A DNA stretch of 64,000 nt from Polaribacter sp. NJDZ03 (GTDB lineage Bacteria > Bacteroidota > Bacteroidia > Flavobacteriales > Flavobacteriaceae): positions 561,501 through 625,500 of the forward strand of contig NZ_CP079195.1 of the NCBI RefSeq assembly GCF_019263805.1, written 5' to 3'. Shown here one piece after another: positions 8,455 to 17,174 of this stretch. Made by a program: the position numbers and the translations under genes. The notes beneath the pieces are model-generated. The model was not told the origin of the DNA. It did no database searches and was given only the letters and a program-made list of their open reading frames with translations. Numbering within the stretch: position 1 is the stretch's first letter; every line of letters begins with the position of its first letter.

Positions 8455-8494
8455 AAAAGAAACTTAACGTGATATATATCAGTAAGTTTCTTTT
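8455..8494 (+). promoter_or_regulatory. FNR/CRP-type palindrome upstream of the porin-symporter pair
   Basis: TGATATATATCA (8470-8481) is a perfect palindrome fitting the FNR core TGAT-N4-ATCA. It lies inside a wider inverted repeat with arms AAAAGAAACTTA (8455-8466) and TAAGTTTCTTTT (8483-8494), separated from the core by 3 and 1 bases. Its centre is about 102 bases upstream of the porin ATG. It may bind a Crp/Fnr-family activator; the outer arms could form a hairpin or extend the operator. Confidence 0.6.
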
Positions 8495-8577
8495 ATAGTT
8501 ATGCTAGTTTAGCGAATAAAATACCTTATGATTCGTATTCTTAAAATTTAAAAGATTATAAACTAAACCAATTAACT

Positions 8578-9852
8578 ATGAAAACAACCAAACTTATTTT
8601 TACTTTAATATTCTTATATACTGCTAGTTACGCACAGAGCAATAAGCTAAAACTAAATTTAGATGAAACAGGTAAAACCTACATAAAAGCTTCTGTAAGG
8701 ATGCAATTATGGGCTAGGTATTTTGATAGCAACCCAGGAACTACCATAAACAATGAAGCAGCAAATAAGGTATTCGACATTTCTATTAGAAGATTAAGAA
8801 TGGGCATTTCGGCACAATTAACACCTAAATTATATGTGTACTCCTTATTTGGTGGTAATAATATGAACAGCAAAACAGAAAAATATTTTCAGTTTGAAGT
8901 GTTAGATTTATATGCGGAATATGAATTTACCAAAGAATTTGCATTGGGTTTTGGAGAGTCTGGATGGGAAGGTTTAAACAGATGGAATGTAAGAAGTAGT
9001 AAATCTTTAATGGCAGTAGATGCTCCTTTATATTCTTTGTTAACGGTGAATAAGAATGATGATATTGCACGTGGATTAGGTATCTGGGCAAAAGGACAAA
9101 TACATAAGTTCGATTATATTTTATCTTTAAAAGACCCAATTCAATATGGAGTTACACCAACAGAAGGAAAGGTAGATTTTGCGACCAATAAACCACGAAA
9201 AAGAATATCTGGTTATGTGAAATATGAATTTCTAGACAATGAAAGTAACAAATCTCCCTATAGTGGAGGCGCAGGAACATACATTGGTACAAAGAATATT
9301 TTAAACTTAGGTGCTGGTTTTATGAACCAACCTAAAATGACATCACAACTAATAAATGGAATAGAAAAATATTACGATTTTAAAAATTGGGCAGTAGATG
9401 TATTTTATGACGCTCCGCTTGATATAGAAAAAGGAACTGCAATTACCACCTATTTAGGATACAATCATAATGATTTTGGACCTAATTATGTAAGAAACGT
9501 TGGCGCTAATGATATTACTTCTGGTGGAACTTCTTTTAATGGTAGCGGTAATGATTTCCCGATGATAGGAACTGGAAACACCACTTTTTTCCAATTGGGC
9601 TATTTATTAGCAAAGGGTAAAAAGAGTTTCCAATTACAACCTAACATTGCCGTTCAATATTCAGATTTTGATGCTTTAGAGGATGCAATGGTTGTGTATG
9701 ATCTAGGGATTAACTGTTTCTTTAATGGACACAGTAACAAATTAAGTTTAGGTTATCAAAATAGACCTGTTTATCAAAATATAAATAATCTACTTAAGGT
9801 AGACGAACGAAAAGGAATGTTGGTATTGCAGTACCAAATAGAAATAAACTAA
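8578..9852 (+). CDS. Outer membrane porin (phosphate-selective porin O/P-like)
   Basis: A 424-residue outer membrane protein with a signal peptide (MKTTKLIFTLIFLYTASYAQ) and an alternating beta-strand pattern ending in LVLQYQIEIN, a typical barrel end. The segment ISIRRLRMGISAQLTPKLYVY followed by a polar turn and LDLYAEYEF resembles the OprO/OprP-like porin family of Bacteroidetes. It lies 19 bases before an SLC13/DASS anion symporter gene, so the pair probably moves one anion across both membranes. The substrate is not readable. Confidence 0.85.
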   Translation: MKTTKLIFTLIFLYTASYAQSNKLKLNLDETGKTYIKASVRMQLWARYFDSNPGTTINNEAANKVFDISIRRLRMGISAQLTPKLYVYSLFGGNNMNSKTEKYFQFEVLDLYAEYEFTKEFALGFGESGWEGLNRWNVRSSKSLMAVDAPLYSLLTVNKNDDIARGLGIWAKGQIHKFDYILSLKDPIQYGVTPTEGKVDFATNKPRKRISGYVKYEFLDNESNKSPYSGGAGTYIGTKNILNLGAGFMNQPKMTSQLINGIEKYYDFKNWAVDVFYDAPLDIEKGTAITTYLGYNHNDFGPNYVRNVGANDITSGGTSFNGSGNDFPMIGTGNTTFFQLGYLLAKGKKSFQLQPNIAVQYSDFDALEDAMVVYDLGINCFFNGHSNKLSLGYQNRPVYQNINNLLKVDERKGMLVLQYQIEIN

Positions 9853-9871
9853 CCATTTAAAACAATTAACT

Positions 9872-11413
9872 ATGTCATCTTTCGAAGCGAATACAGAAAT
9901 TAATATGAAACTAATAATTATCGGGCTACTTGTGTTTTTCGGTATGGTTTTTTTTGTAGATCTACAACCCGGAAAACCAGAAGTTACCTATACAGCTGCA
10001 ATTGCTGTGCTAATGGCTTTTTGGTGGGTTACAGAAGCATTACCCATTGGTATTACTTCTTTGTTGCCCATTATTTTATTCCCGATGCTTGGGGTTTTAG
10101 ACGGTAAAGCAATCTCTAACGCCTATATTAATTATGTAATCTTTTTGTTTATTGGAGGTTTTATTATGGCTTTGGCTATGGAAAAATGGGAGCTTCATAA
10201 ACGAATTGCTTTAAAAATACTTTCTATTGTTGGTGGTAGTCCGTTTAGAATTATGCTAGGGTTTATGTTGGCTTCTGCGTTTTTATCTATGTGGATGTCT
10301 AATACGGCCACCGCAATGATGATGCTTCCTATCGCTTTTTCTGTAACTGCTGCGTTAGAAGAAGTATATGGAGAAGGAAAAATAAGTTCATTTGCTGCAG
10401 GTTTGTTATTGTCTATTGCACATGCGTGTTCTATTGGTGGTATAGCAACATTGGTAGGGACACCTCCTAATTTATCCTTTTTAAGAATTTTCCAAATTAT
10501 CTATCCTGGAGCGCCAGAAATTTCATTCGGACAATGGATTACGTTTGCTTTTCCAATTACAGTGATGATTTTTATTTTTTCGTTATTTCTGTTATACTAT
10601 ACCTATAGACCAAAAGGAAAAATTGAAAAATTAGATGCCTCTTTTTTTACAGATAAATATAAAGCACTCGGTAAAGTAAGTGCAGAACAAAAAAGAGTAT
10701 TTGTTTTATTTGTTTCATTAGCATTATTATGGGTGTTTAGATCTAACCTTAATTTAGGTTTTACAATCGTCCCTGGTTGGAGTTCTCTTTTTGAAAACCC
10801 AAAATATTTAAATGATGGTACTGTGGCTATTTTTATTGCCATGTTACTATTTATTGTACCCTCTACAAAAAAGAAACAAGCCTTAGTAGGATGGAAGATT
10901 ATGATAAAATTACCTTGGCATATTGTATTTCTATTTGGAGGTGGTTTTGCATTGGCAAAAGGATTTATAGATTCTGGATTGTCTAATTATGTTGGCGGAC
11001 TTTTAAGCGGAACAAAAGATATGTCTCCAGTAGCATTGGTAGCTACTTTAACAACCATGATGTCTACACTTACAGAATTTACATCTAACACCGCAACTAC
11101 AGAAATGATGTTGCCTATTATCTCTGGATTAGCCACAGAAATTAAAGTAAATCCTTTGTTAATAATGATTCCGGTTACGTTAGCAGCCTCAATGGCTTTT
11201 ATGCTACCTATTGCAACACCGCCTAATGCAATTGTATTTGGTACTGGTAAACTAAAAATATCTCAAATGATAAAAACAGGAATTATCATCGATATTTTTG
11301 CAACCATCATTATTGTAATCATGACCATCGTTTGGGGAACCATTATTTTTGATATCGACCCAACTGTATATCCAGAATGGGCAGAACATGCTGTAAAGGC
11401 AATTAAACATTAA
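9872..11413 (+). CDS. SLC13/DASS family sodium:anion symporter
   Basis: A 513-residue inner-membrane transporter with about 11-12 helices. Both Ser-Asn-Thr signatures of the DASS family are present, SMWMSNTATAMMMLP and EFTSNTATTEMMLP; these bind sodium and the carboxylate or sulfate substrate. WWVTEALPIGITSLLP near the N-terminus is also characteristic. Family substrates are dicarboxylates, citrate or sulfate. A second possible start, M12, is 33 bases in. It shares a transcript with the porin. Confidence 0.93.
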   Translation: MSSFEANTEINMKLIIIGLLVFFGMVFFVDLQPGKPEVTYTAAIAVLMAFWWVTEALPIGITSLLPIILFPMLGVLDGKAISNAYINYVIFLFIGGFIMALAMEKWELHKRIALKILSIVGGSPFRIMLGFMLASAFLSMWMSNTATAMMMLPIAFSVTAALEEVYGEGKISSFAAGLLLSIAHACSIGGIATLVGTPPNLSFLRIFQIIYPGAPEISFGQWITFAFPITVMIFIFSLFLLYYTYRPKGKIEKLDASFFTDKYKALGKVSAEQKRVFVLFVSLALLWVFRSNLNLGFTIVPGWSSLFENPKYLNDGTVAIFIAMLLFIVPSTKKKQALVGWKIMIKLPWHIVFLFGGGFALAKGFIDSGLSNYVGGLLSGTKDMSPVALVATLTTMMSTLTEFTSNTATTEMMLPIISGLATEIKVNPLLIMIPVTLAASMAFMLPIATPPNAIVFGTGKLKISQMIKTGIIIDIFATIIIVIMTIVWGTIIFDIDPTVYPEWAEHAVKAIKH

Positions 11414-11439
11414 ATAATTTAAGTATTATTTTTAATATT

Positions 11440-11566
11440 GGTTGTCTAAAAAGTATTAAGCCTTGTCATGCTGAACTTGTTTCAGCATCTAAATCCGATG
11501 AAATTCAGTTCTTGTAAGAATCTGAAATAAATTCAGATTGACAAAGAAAACTCTTTTTAGACAATC
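11440..11566. repeat. Inverted-repeat-ended intergenic element (MITE-like), copy 1
   Basis: About 127 bp between convergent genes. The ends GTTGTCTAAAAAG (11441-11453) and its complement CTTTTTAGACAAT (11553-11565) are near-perfect inverted repeats. Inside are two further hairpins: ATGCTGAA-cttgt-TTCAGCAT (11468-11488) and AATCTGA-N7-TCAGATT. A related element lies at 23708-23840. It may also act as a two-way terminator. Confidence 0.7.
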
Positions 11567-11573
11567 TCTTTTT

Positions 11574-12011
11574 TTATACATCAACTAAACTTTCTAAAGC
11601 ATAAAATAATCTATTTGCTGCGTTTTCTTGAGATCCGAAGATAGAGCGAAACAATTCTCCTTTTTCTGAAATAAGCAACCACTGTGGCGTTCCTTCAGCT
11701 TTAAACTGATCGTACACTTTGTGGTTTTTATCAATATAAATCGGAAACGGATTCTCGCCACTTGTAAAAATACTTTTAATATTGGCTTTAGTTCCTTCTC
11801 TATTAGAAAAATCTGCATGAATACCTGCAACTTGAATTGTTGGATACTTCTGCTGAAATTCATATGCCAAAGGAATCGCACGACCTGTGCATCCTAAACA
11901 ATCATTGTTATAAATTATCAGTAGTAAAATCTGGTTTTTATATACTGTCATTAAATCTACAGCAATTTCATCTAAATCTAAAACGGGTATGGATTGTATG
12001 GTGGTATTCAT
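11574..12011 (-). CDS. Thioredoxin-like redox protein (CLGC motif)
   Basis: A 145-residue soluble thioredoxin-fold protein without signal peptide. The redox motif is CLGC at C38 and C41 (NDCLGCTGRAIPL), placed after the first beta strand as in peroxiredoxin/TlpA-like proteins. GTPQWLLISEKGELFRSI corresponds to the cis-proline strand of the fold. It may be a cytosolic disulfide reductase or a small peroxiredoxin; the partner is unknown. It is monocistronic and divergent from the LLM oxidoreductase. Confidence 0.85.
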   Translation of the reverse strand: MNTTIQSIPVLDLDEIAVDLMTVYKNQILLLIIYNNDCLGCTGRAIPLAYEFQQKYPTIQVAGIHADFSNREGTKANIKSIFTSGENPFPIYIDKNHKVYDQFKAEGTPQWLLISEKGELFRSIFGSQENAANRLFYALESLVDV

Positions 12012-12102
12012 TTTAAAATGCTTGTTTTTAGAACTATGTACAAATTTAGCATTTCGTTATTTATATTAACAAAACATTATCTTAAAAAAGGACTACTTTC
12101 TG

Positions 12103-12110
12103 TAATTTTG
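12103..12110 (+). promoter_or_regulatory. -7 promoter box of the LLM oxidoreductase gene
   Basis: TAATTTTG matches TAnnTTTG 53 bases before the ATG at 12164. No clear TTG -33 box is visible at the right distance. Confidence 0.45.
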
Positions 12111-12163
12111 TAAGCTTAAAAACGACACTATATTCGAAATATAATTATTGATTATTCGTACTT

Positions 12164-13171
12164 ATGAAAACTCTACAAACAGCATATTCCATCTTAGATC
12201 TTGCTTTAGTTTCCGAAGGGAATACTTTAAAAGATACCTTTAATAATGTATTAGAATTAGCACAAAATGCCGAAACCTTTGGGTATACGCGTTATTGGTT
12301 GGCAGAACATCATAATTCTACAAATATTGGTAGTATTGCCACCTCAGTTTTAATTGGGTATGCTGCACAAGGAACTAAAACCATTCGTGTTGGTTCTGGC
12401 GGAATTATGTTGCCCAATCATTCGCCATTAATTGTAGCAGAACAGTTTGGTACGTTAGGCTCTTTATACCCAAATAGAATAGATTTAGGTTTAGGGAGAG
12501 CTCCGGGAACCGATAGAGAAACGGCAGAAGCCATTCGATCGGATTTTATGGAAGCAGCGCAACATTTCCCTAGAGAAATAGAAAAAATTCAGACTTATTT
12601 TTCTAAAGAAAACGAACATGCAAATGTAAGAGCTACGGTTGCAGAAGGCGTTGAGGTGCCACTTTATATTTTAGGATCTAGCACAGACAGTGCACATTTG
12701 GCAGCCAAAAAAGGATTACCGTATGCATTTGCAAGTCATTTTGCAACAACACATTTATGGAATGCTTTGGCCATTTATAGAGAAGAATTTCAACCTTCGG
12801 ATGTTTTAGAAAAACCGTATATCATTGCGGGTGTAAACATAATTATTGCAGAAACCGATGAAGAAGCTGCCAATTTATCTACGTCTTTAATTAGAATGAT
12901 TGTAGGTTTATTTACCGGAAAAAGAGATTTTGTACAACCTCCAACTGCCATGACAGATTATTATAAAGAGATTTTACAAAACCCGCAAGTACATCAAATG
13001 CTGAAATATTCTTTTATAGGAAGTAAAGCAACCGTAAAAGCAAAAGTAAAAGACTTTTTAGAAAAAACGCAAGCGGATGAATTAATTGCAGTAACTAATA
13101 TTTATTCTATAAAAGATAGAGTTCGTTCTTATGAGTTATTTGCAGAAATTATGAAAGAATTGAATTCTTAA
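12164..13171 (+). CDS. LLM class flavin-dependent oxidoreductase
   Basis: A 335-residue bacterial-luciferase-like (F420/FMN) TIM-barrel protein. YSILDLALVSEGNTLKD, RYWLAEHHN, VGSGGIMLPNHSPLIVAEQFGTL and DLGLGRAPGTD are the signature blocks of the YvmC/YhbW-like group. These are often annotated as putative monooxygenases with unknown substrate. The C-terminal TQADELIAVTNIY segment is also family typical. It is monocistronic. Confidence 0.94.
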   Translation: MKTLQTAYSILDLALVSEGNTLKDTFNNVLELAQNAETFGYTRYWLAEHHNSTNIGSIATSVLIGYAAQGTKTIRVGSGGIMLPNHSPLIVAEQFGTLGSLYPNRIDLGLGRAPGTDRETAEAIRSDFMEAAQHFPREIEKIQTYFSKENEHANVRATVAEGVEVPLYILGSSTDSAHLAAKKGLPYAFASHFATTHLWNALAIYREEFQPSDVLEKPYIIAGVNIIIAETDEEAANLSTSLIRMIVGLFTGKRDFVQPPTAMTDYYKEILQNPQVHQMLKYSFIGSKATVKAKVKDFLEKTQADELIAVTNIYSIKDRVRSYELFAEIMKELNS

Positions 13172-13423
13172 TTTCTAATCAATTAAAATAATTGTTAAAA
13201 ATCACAATGTCTGTTCGAGCGCAGTTAAGAATTATTGGGTTACTAATCAAGGTTTCTACTTATCTCAACCAAATTTTTGATAAAAGTGTATAGAAATTTT
13301 TTTCTAATTTTAAGATATTTTATAGTTGATTACCTCTAAAAACGATTGCCTTAGTAATAAATAGCTTCTAAGTTATTTAAGAAGTATATTTACGTGTATT
13401 TTCTAGACTAAAAAAAGAATCAA

Positions 13424-14215
13424 TTGCTTAAAAATTACAGTGAACAACTTTCTAAATTAAATGTAAACATTCCTATAAACTTGGTATTATCTGGAGGAGG
13501 CATTAAATGTGCCGCACATTTGGCTTTGATAGAAAAGATAGAAGAACTTGGTTTACAAATAAATGCTATTTCTGGAAGTAGTGGAGGAGCTTTGGTTGCT
13601 TCGTTATATGCTTCTGGTATTTCTACACAAGAAATTTTAGAGATCTTTAAAAAAACAAGTCTTTTTAAATTTTCATTTTTCAGCATTACAAAAGCAGGGC
13701 TTTTTGATACTTTTTTATTTAAATCGATTATAGAAAATAAAATTAAAAATAAATTTAGCGACTTAGAAATTCCTATTTATATTACTGCCTCTAACATGCA
13801 AAGTGGCAAGTCTCGTTATTTTAGTAAAGGTCAATTATTAAAACCGGTGTTGGCTTCTTGTGCTATTCCTGGTATTTTTACGCCAATTATAATCAATAAA
13901 ACACTGTATTCTGATGGTGGAATTTTAGATAATTTCCCAATTAAGCCTTTTCTTAAATCAGGTTTACCAATTATAGGAAGTTATGTAGGTAAACCTGCAA
14001 AAAAAACGCCTCAACAATTAAACTCAACCTTTAAAGTGATTGCACATGCTACGTATTTAAAAGCACATGCGGCAGAAGGTTTTAAATTTGCAGCTACAAA
14101 AATGACCGTTAGTTTTCCGTTGTCTGAGTATTCTGGATTAGATAATAAAGATTCAGAAAAAATATTTGATATTGGGAAGGGATATTTGGATGGAATTTTG
14201 AATAATTCATTTTAA
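13424..14215 (+). CDS. Patatin-like phospholipase, short form
   Basis: A 263-residue patatin. The oxyanion loop is GGGIKCAA (about 24-31), the nucleophile elbow is G-S-S-G-G with Ser53, and the catalytic Asp is in SDGGILDNFP. The only plausible start is TTG at 13424, because the next Met is well inside the domain. Such enzymes hydrolyse acyl ester bonds of lipids. No toxin partner, nucleotide cyclase or secretion domain is adjacent, so it is probably a housekeeping lipase. Confidence 0.88.
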   Translation: MLKNYSEQLSKLNVNIPINLVLSGGGIKCAAHLALIEKIEELGLQINAISGSSGGALVASLYASGISTQEILEIFKKTSLFKFSFFSITKAGLFDTFLFKSIIENKIKNKFSDLEIPIYITASNMQSGKSRYFSKGQLLKPVLASCAIPGIFTPIIINKTLYSDGGILDNFPIKPFLKSGLPIIGSYVGKPAKKTPQQLNSTFKVIAHATYLKAHAAEGFKFAATKMTVSFPLSEYSGLDNKDSEKIFDIGKGYLDGILNNSF

Positions 14216-14268
14216 TTCTTTTTTTTTAAGATAGTTTGTTTAAAGAGACGTCATTCTTTAAACTGACA

Positions 14269-14295
14269 CCTACAAGGTTTTTGAAACCTTGCAGG
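14269..14295. repeat. Short intergenic hairpin after the patatin gene
   Basis: CCTACAAGGTTT (14269-14280) pairs with AAACCTTGCAGG (14284-14295) around a TTG loop, with one A-C mismatch that becomes a G-T wobble on the other strand. No T-run follows, so it is more likely an intergenic repeat than a terminator. Confidence 0.6.
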
Positions 14296-14398
14296 AGGAA
14301 ATATCAATATATTTAATTGAATAGAGTAACAAAAATCTAATATTAAATTTATGGTCTTTATAAATAGAGGTTTCTTCTCTATACTTCTCAATGAGGAT

Positions 14399-15177
14399 AA
14401 AACCAATAAATAAAATATAAATTATTACGAAAACTTATCCCGACATATTATAATTTTAGTAGCAATTCAAAAGGTATGGAACGGCAAGCTTTAGTATCAG
14501 TCACAGATTGCTTCGTGCCTCGCAATGACAATAAAACCAATAAATAAAATAAAAATTATTTCGAAATCTTATCCCGACATATTCTAATTTTAGTAGCAAT
14601 TCAAAAGATATGGAGCGGCAAGTGTCCAAAGAACTTTTGCAGTCAGGACACGATAGTGTAATATCTTGTAGAATTCAATAAAATTATCAGAAGTCTAGAT
14701 TTTGGTGAAGCCTGTGCTGAACTTGATTCAGTATTCATCAATGGAAAAGAGCAGTGAATAGAAAATTTTAAAAAGTATAGTTATATGCTATTACGAGTAA
14801 ACCGAAGTACTCTTTAGCCTCTGTCACAGATTGCTTCGTGCCTCGCAATGACAATAAAACCAATAAATAAAATAAAAATTATTTCGAAATCTTATCCCGA
14901 CCTATTATAATTTTAGTAGCAATTCAAAAGGTATGGAACGGCAAGTGTCCAAAGAGCTTTTGCGGTCTGGACACGATAGTGTAATACCTTGTAGAATTCA
15001 ATAAAATTATCAGAAGTCTAGATTTTTGGTGAAGCCTGTGCTGAACTTGATTCAGTATTCATCAATGAAAAAGAACAGTGAAAATAAATTTTAAAAAGTA
15101 TAGTTATATGCTATTACGAGTAAATCGAAGTACTCTTTAGTATCAGTTACAGATTGCTTCGTGCCTCGCAATGACTT
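14399..15177. repeat. Tandem 323 bp repeat (one short and two full units)
   Basis: Three direct units begin with AAAACCAATAAATAAA at 14399, 14533 and 14856. The last two are full length (period 323); the first, 134 bp, has lost about 190 bp between GGCAAG and CTTTAGT. Each unit ends with CAGATTGCTTCG followed by TGCCTCGCAATGAC (14504, 14827, 15150). Full units contain the paired arms GTGTCC/GGACAC and an outer stem AAGRTAT/ATAYCTT that changes compensatorily between the units. No open reading frame of note lies in 14216-15567. The rest of this block is AT-rich with no recognised gene. Confidence 0.85.
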
Positions 15178-15297
15178 ATTAGACTTCTTTTATTTTTTAA
15201 GAATCAGTTTACCCAAATAAAAGATAATCCTTGTCAAAATCAACAGCTTTCGCATTATGAAATGTTAACTACATTCAATGTAATTATGACTTAAAAA

Positions 15298-15328
15298 GAC
15301 CCTTCAGGTTTTTAAAACCTGAAGGGTC
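15298..15328. terminator. Strong palindromic hairpin upstream of the MFS gene end
   Basis: GACCCTTCAGGTTTT (15298-15312) and AAAACCTGAAGGGTC (15314-15328) are a perfect 15 bp inverted repeat. It lies about 240 bases beyond the MFS stop on the minus strand. This hairpin type is common between flavobacterial genes and may be a mobile intergenic repeat with terminator activity. Confidence 0.55.
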
Positions 15329-15567
15329 TCTCAAATGGTAATATATCACTCAACCAAAAATCTTCCATCTATTAAAAAATACCCTTCTCGTATAGAAACA
15401 ATTTGCAAACGTCTATTAGGCTCTTATAAGATAGTGCATAGTTTCAGCTAAGATTTGTTCAATAAAAACACTCAAAAAAGTAAAAATATGAATAATAACA
15501 TTAGGTTTAACAATTAAAATAGAACAGCTATTTTAGTGTTTTTGAAAAAACTAATTTATGTAAACAG

Positions 15568-16746
15568 TTAGACTTCTTTTATGATTGAAGTTTTAGGTTC
15601 ATAAATAAATTGAACGACTAAAATACTCACAGATATTAAAAGTCCTAAACCAGCAACACCTTTCCAACCAAAGTTTTGCCAAGCATAAGCCCCAAAAAAA
15701 GTACCAAAAGCACCACCAATAAAAAAGCCAACCATATACACTGTATTCACTCGGTTTCGTGCTTCTGGATTCTTAGAAAAAATAGTAACTTGGTTGGTAA
15801 TATGTAATACTTGCATCCCTAAATCTACAATAATTACTCCCAAAGCTAAACCTATTAGTGAATATCCAGAAAAGAAGAAAATAACCCAAGAAACCATTAA
15901 TAATACGGTAGAGAAGATAATCATACTCTTTCTGGTATATTTATCATTCATCTTTCCTACAACGGTTGCTCCAAGTGCTCCAACAATACCAAAGACACCA
16001 AAAGCACCAGCAATATCACTATCGTAATTAAAATGATCTTCCATTAAAAAAACAAAGGTGGTCCAAAAAACACTTAATCCGGCAAAACCAAGTCCGCCGC
16101 GTAAAGCAGCCAATCGTAAGGAAGGTTCTGTTTTAAAATAATGCCCTATAGATTTTAATAAACTTCCGTAACTTCCTTTATAATTTGGTTTAATTTTTGG
16201 TAATTTATATTGAAGTAAAATAAAAAGCAACACCATAAGTATGGTTGCAGCAGAAAACATAAATCTCCATCCAAACCATTTGCCAATAACACCACTTATT
16301 ACACGGCTTCCTAAAATACCAATTAGCAATCCGCTCATTACAATACCGATGGCACGACCACGACCTTTATCGTCTGATAATTGTGCAACCATAGGCACAA
16401 ATAGTTGAGGTATTGCTGATGAAAAGCCAATAAAAAAACTACTGATTATTAAAAGGTATAAAGTACTAGATAAGGATGCTGCAATAAGTGATAATATCAT
16501 TAAAGCAAAATCGAACTGTAATATTTTTTTGTTAGAAACCTTATCTCCTAAAGGAACAATAAACAACAATCCAAAAGCATACCCCAGTTGTGTAGCTAAA
16601 GGGACTTTGCTTATAGCAGATTCACTAACTCCAAATTCTAAAACCATTTGGTGCAGCAGTGGTTGGTTGTAATAGAGGTTTGCCACAACAAGTCCTGCAG
16701 ATATACTCATTAAATAGAGTACGGAATTGGATAAATTTTTACTCAT
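15568..16746 (-). CDS. MFS transporter (DHA1-type efflux)
   Basis: A 392-residue major facilitator protein with 12 predicted helices. LLFIVPLGDKVSNKK is the loop 2-3 motif A region, and the following GRGRAIGIVMSGLLIGILGSR is the antiporter motif C region. It belongs to the group of small drug or metabolite exporters, and the substrate is not deducible. It stands alone between gene-poor stretches. Confidence 0.92.
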   Translation of the reverse strand: MSKNLSNSVLYLMSISAGLVVANLYYNQPLLHQMVLEFGVSESAISKVPLATQLGYAFGLLFIVPLGDKVSNKKILQFDFALMILSLIAASLSSTLYLLIISSFFIGFSSAIPQLFVPMVAQLSDDKGRGRAIGIVMSGLLIGILGSRVISGVIGKWFGWRFMFSAATILMVLLFILLQYKLPKIKPNYKGSYGSLLKSIGHYFKTEPSLRLAALRGGLGFAGLSVFWTTFVFLMEDHFNYDSDIAGAFGVFGIVGALGATVVGKMNDKYTRKSMIIFSTVLLMVSWVIFFFSGYSLIGLALGVIIVDLGMQVLHITNQVTIFSKNPEARNRVNTVYMVGFFIGGAFGTFFGAYAWQNFGWKGVAGLGLLISVSILVVQFIYEPKTSIIKEV

Positions 16747-16934
16747 TTTTATAAAAATTAAATGATTTTTTTTTAGTCATTATTTAATAGAATAGCCTAA
16801 AAAGGCGGGATCAAATTTAGATATTATAACACCAAATTTATTCATAGTAACTACATTTTATATTGCTTTTTTTTATATATCTAAAAAATTATTAGATTGG
16901 ATGTTTAACACCCCAAACAGTCTTTTACATTTAA

Positions 16935-17093
16935 CTTAGAAAGCAAATAGTTTTATATTTGAAGTGTTTAGCTCATAAAATAATTACTTACTACTGGCAA
17001 AACTATTATGAATATGCAACTGTTTTATACAATAAAGTACAAGTAAACGGAACAAGATTTTATGAAGTAGTTGGTATTATAAATGTAAGCTAA
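16935..17093 (+). pseudogene. Possible C-terminal remnant of a lost gene
   Basis: In 16747-17174 no intact gene is seen. A 52-codon stretch without start codon ends YYWQNYYEYATVLYNK-VQVNGTRFYEVVGIINVS-stop at 17093. Aromatic-rich beta-strand spacing and good codon use suggest a decayed gene end. The Y-W ... G-(T)-x-(F)Y-E-x-x-G pattern recalls the last strands of AttH/carotenoid-hydratase lipocalin-like proteins, but that match is weak. Chance remains possible. Confidence 0.35.
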
Positions 17094-17174
17094 CATAAAT
17101 ACATTGGGTCATATCTATTGAAAAATAAGAGGGTAGTTGTAAAATTATCCGCCTATTTATATTCTTTTAGATTA

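Noticed and set aside
14216..15567. CRISPR array suggested by regular repeats
   Set aside because: Repeats are 134-323 bp long, not 25-40 bp with unique spacers, and no cas gene is present.
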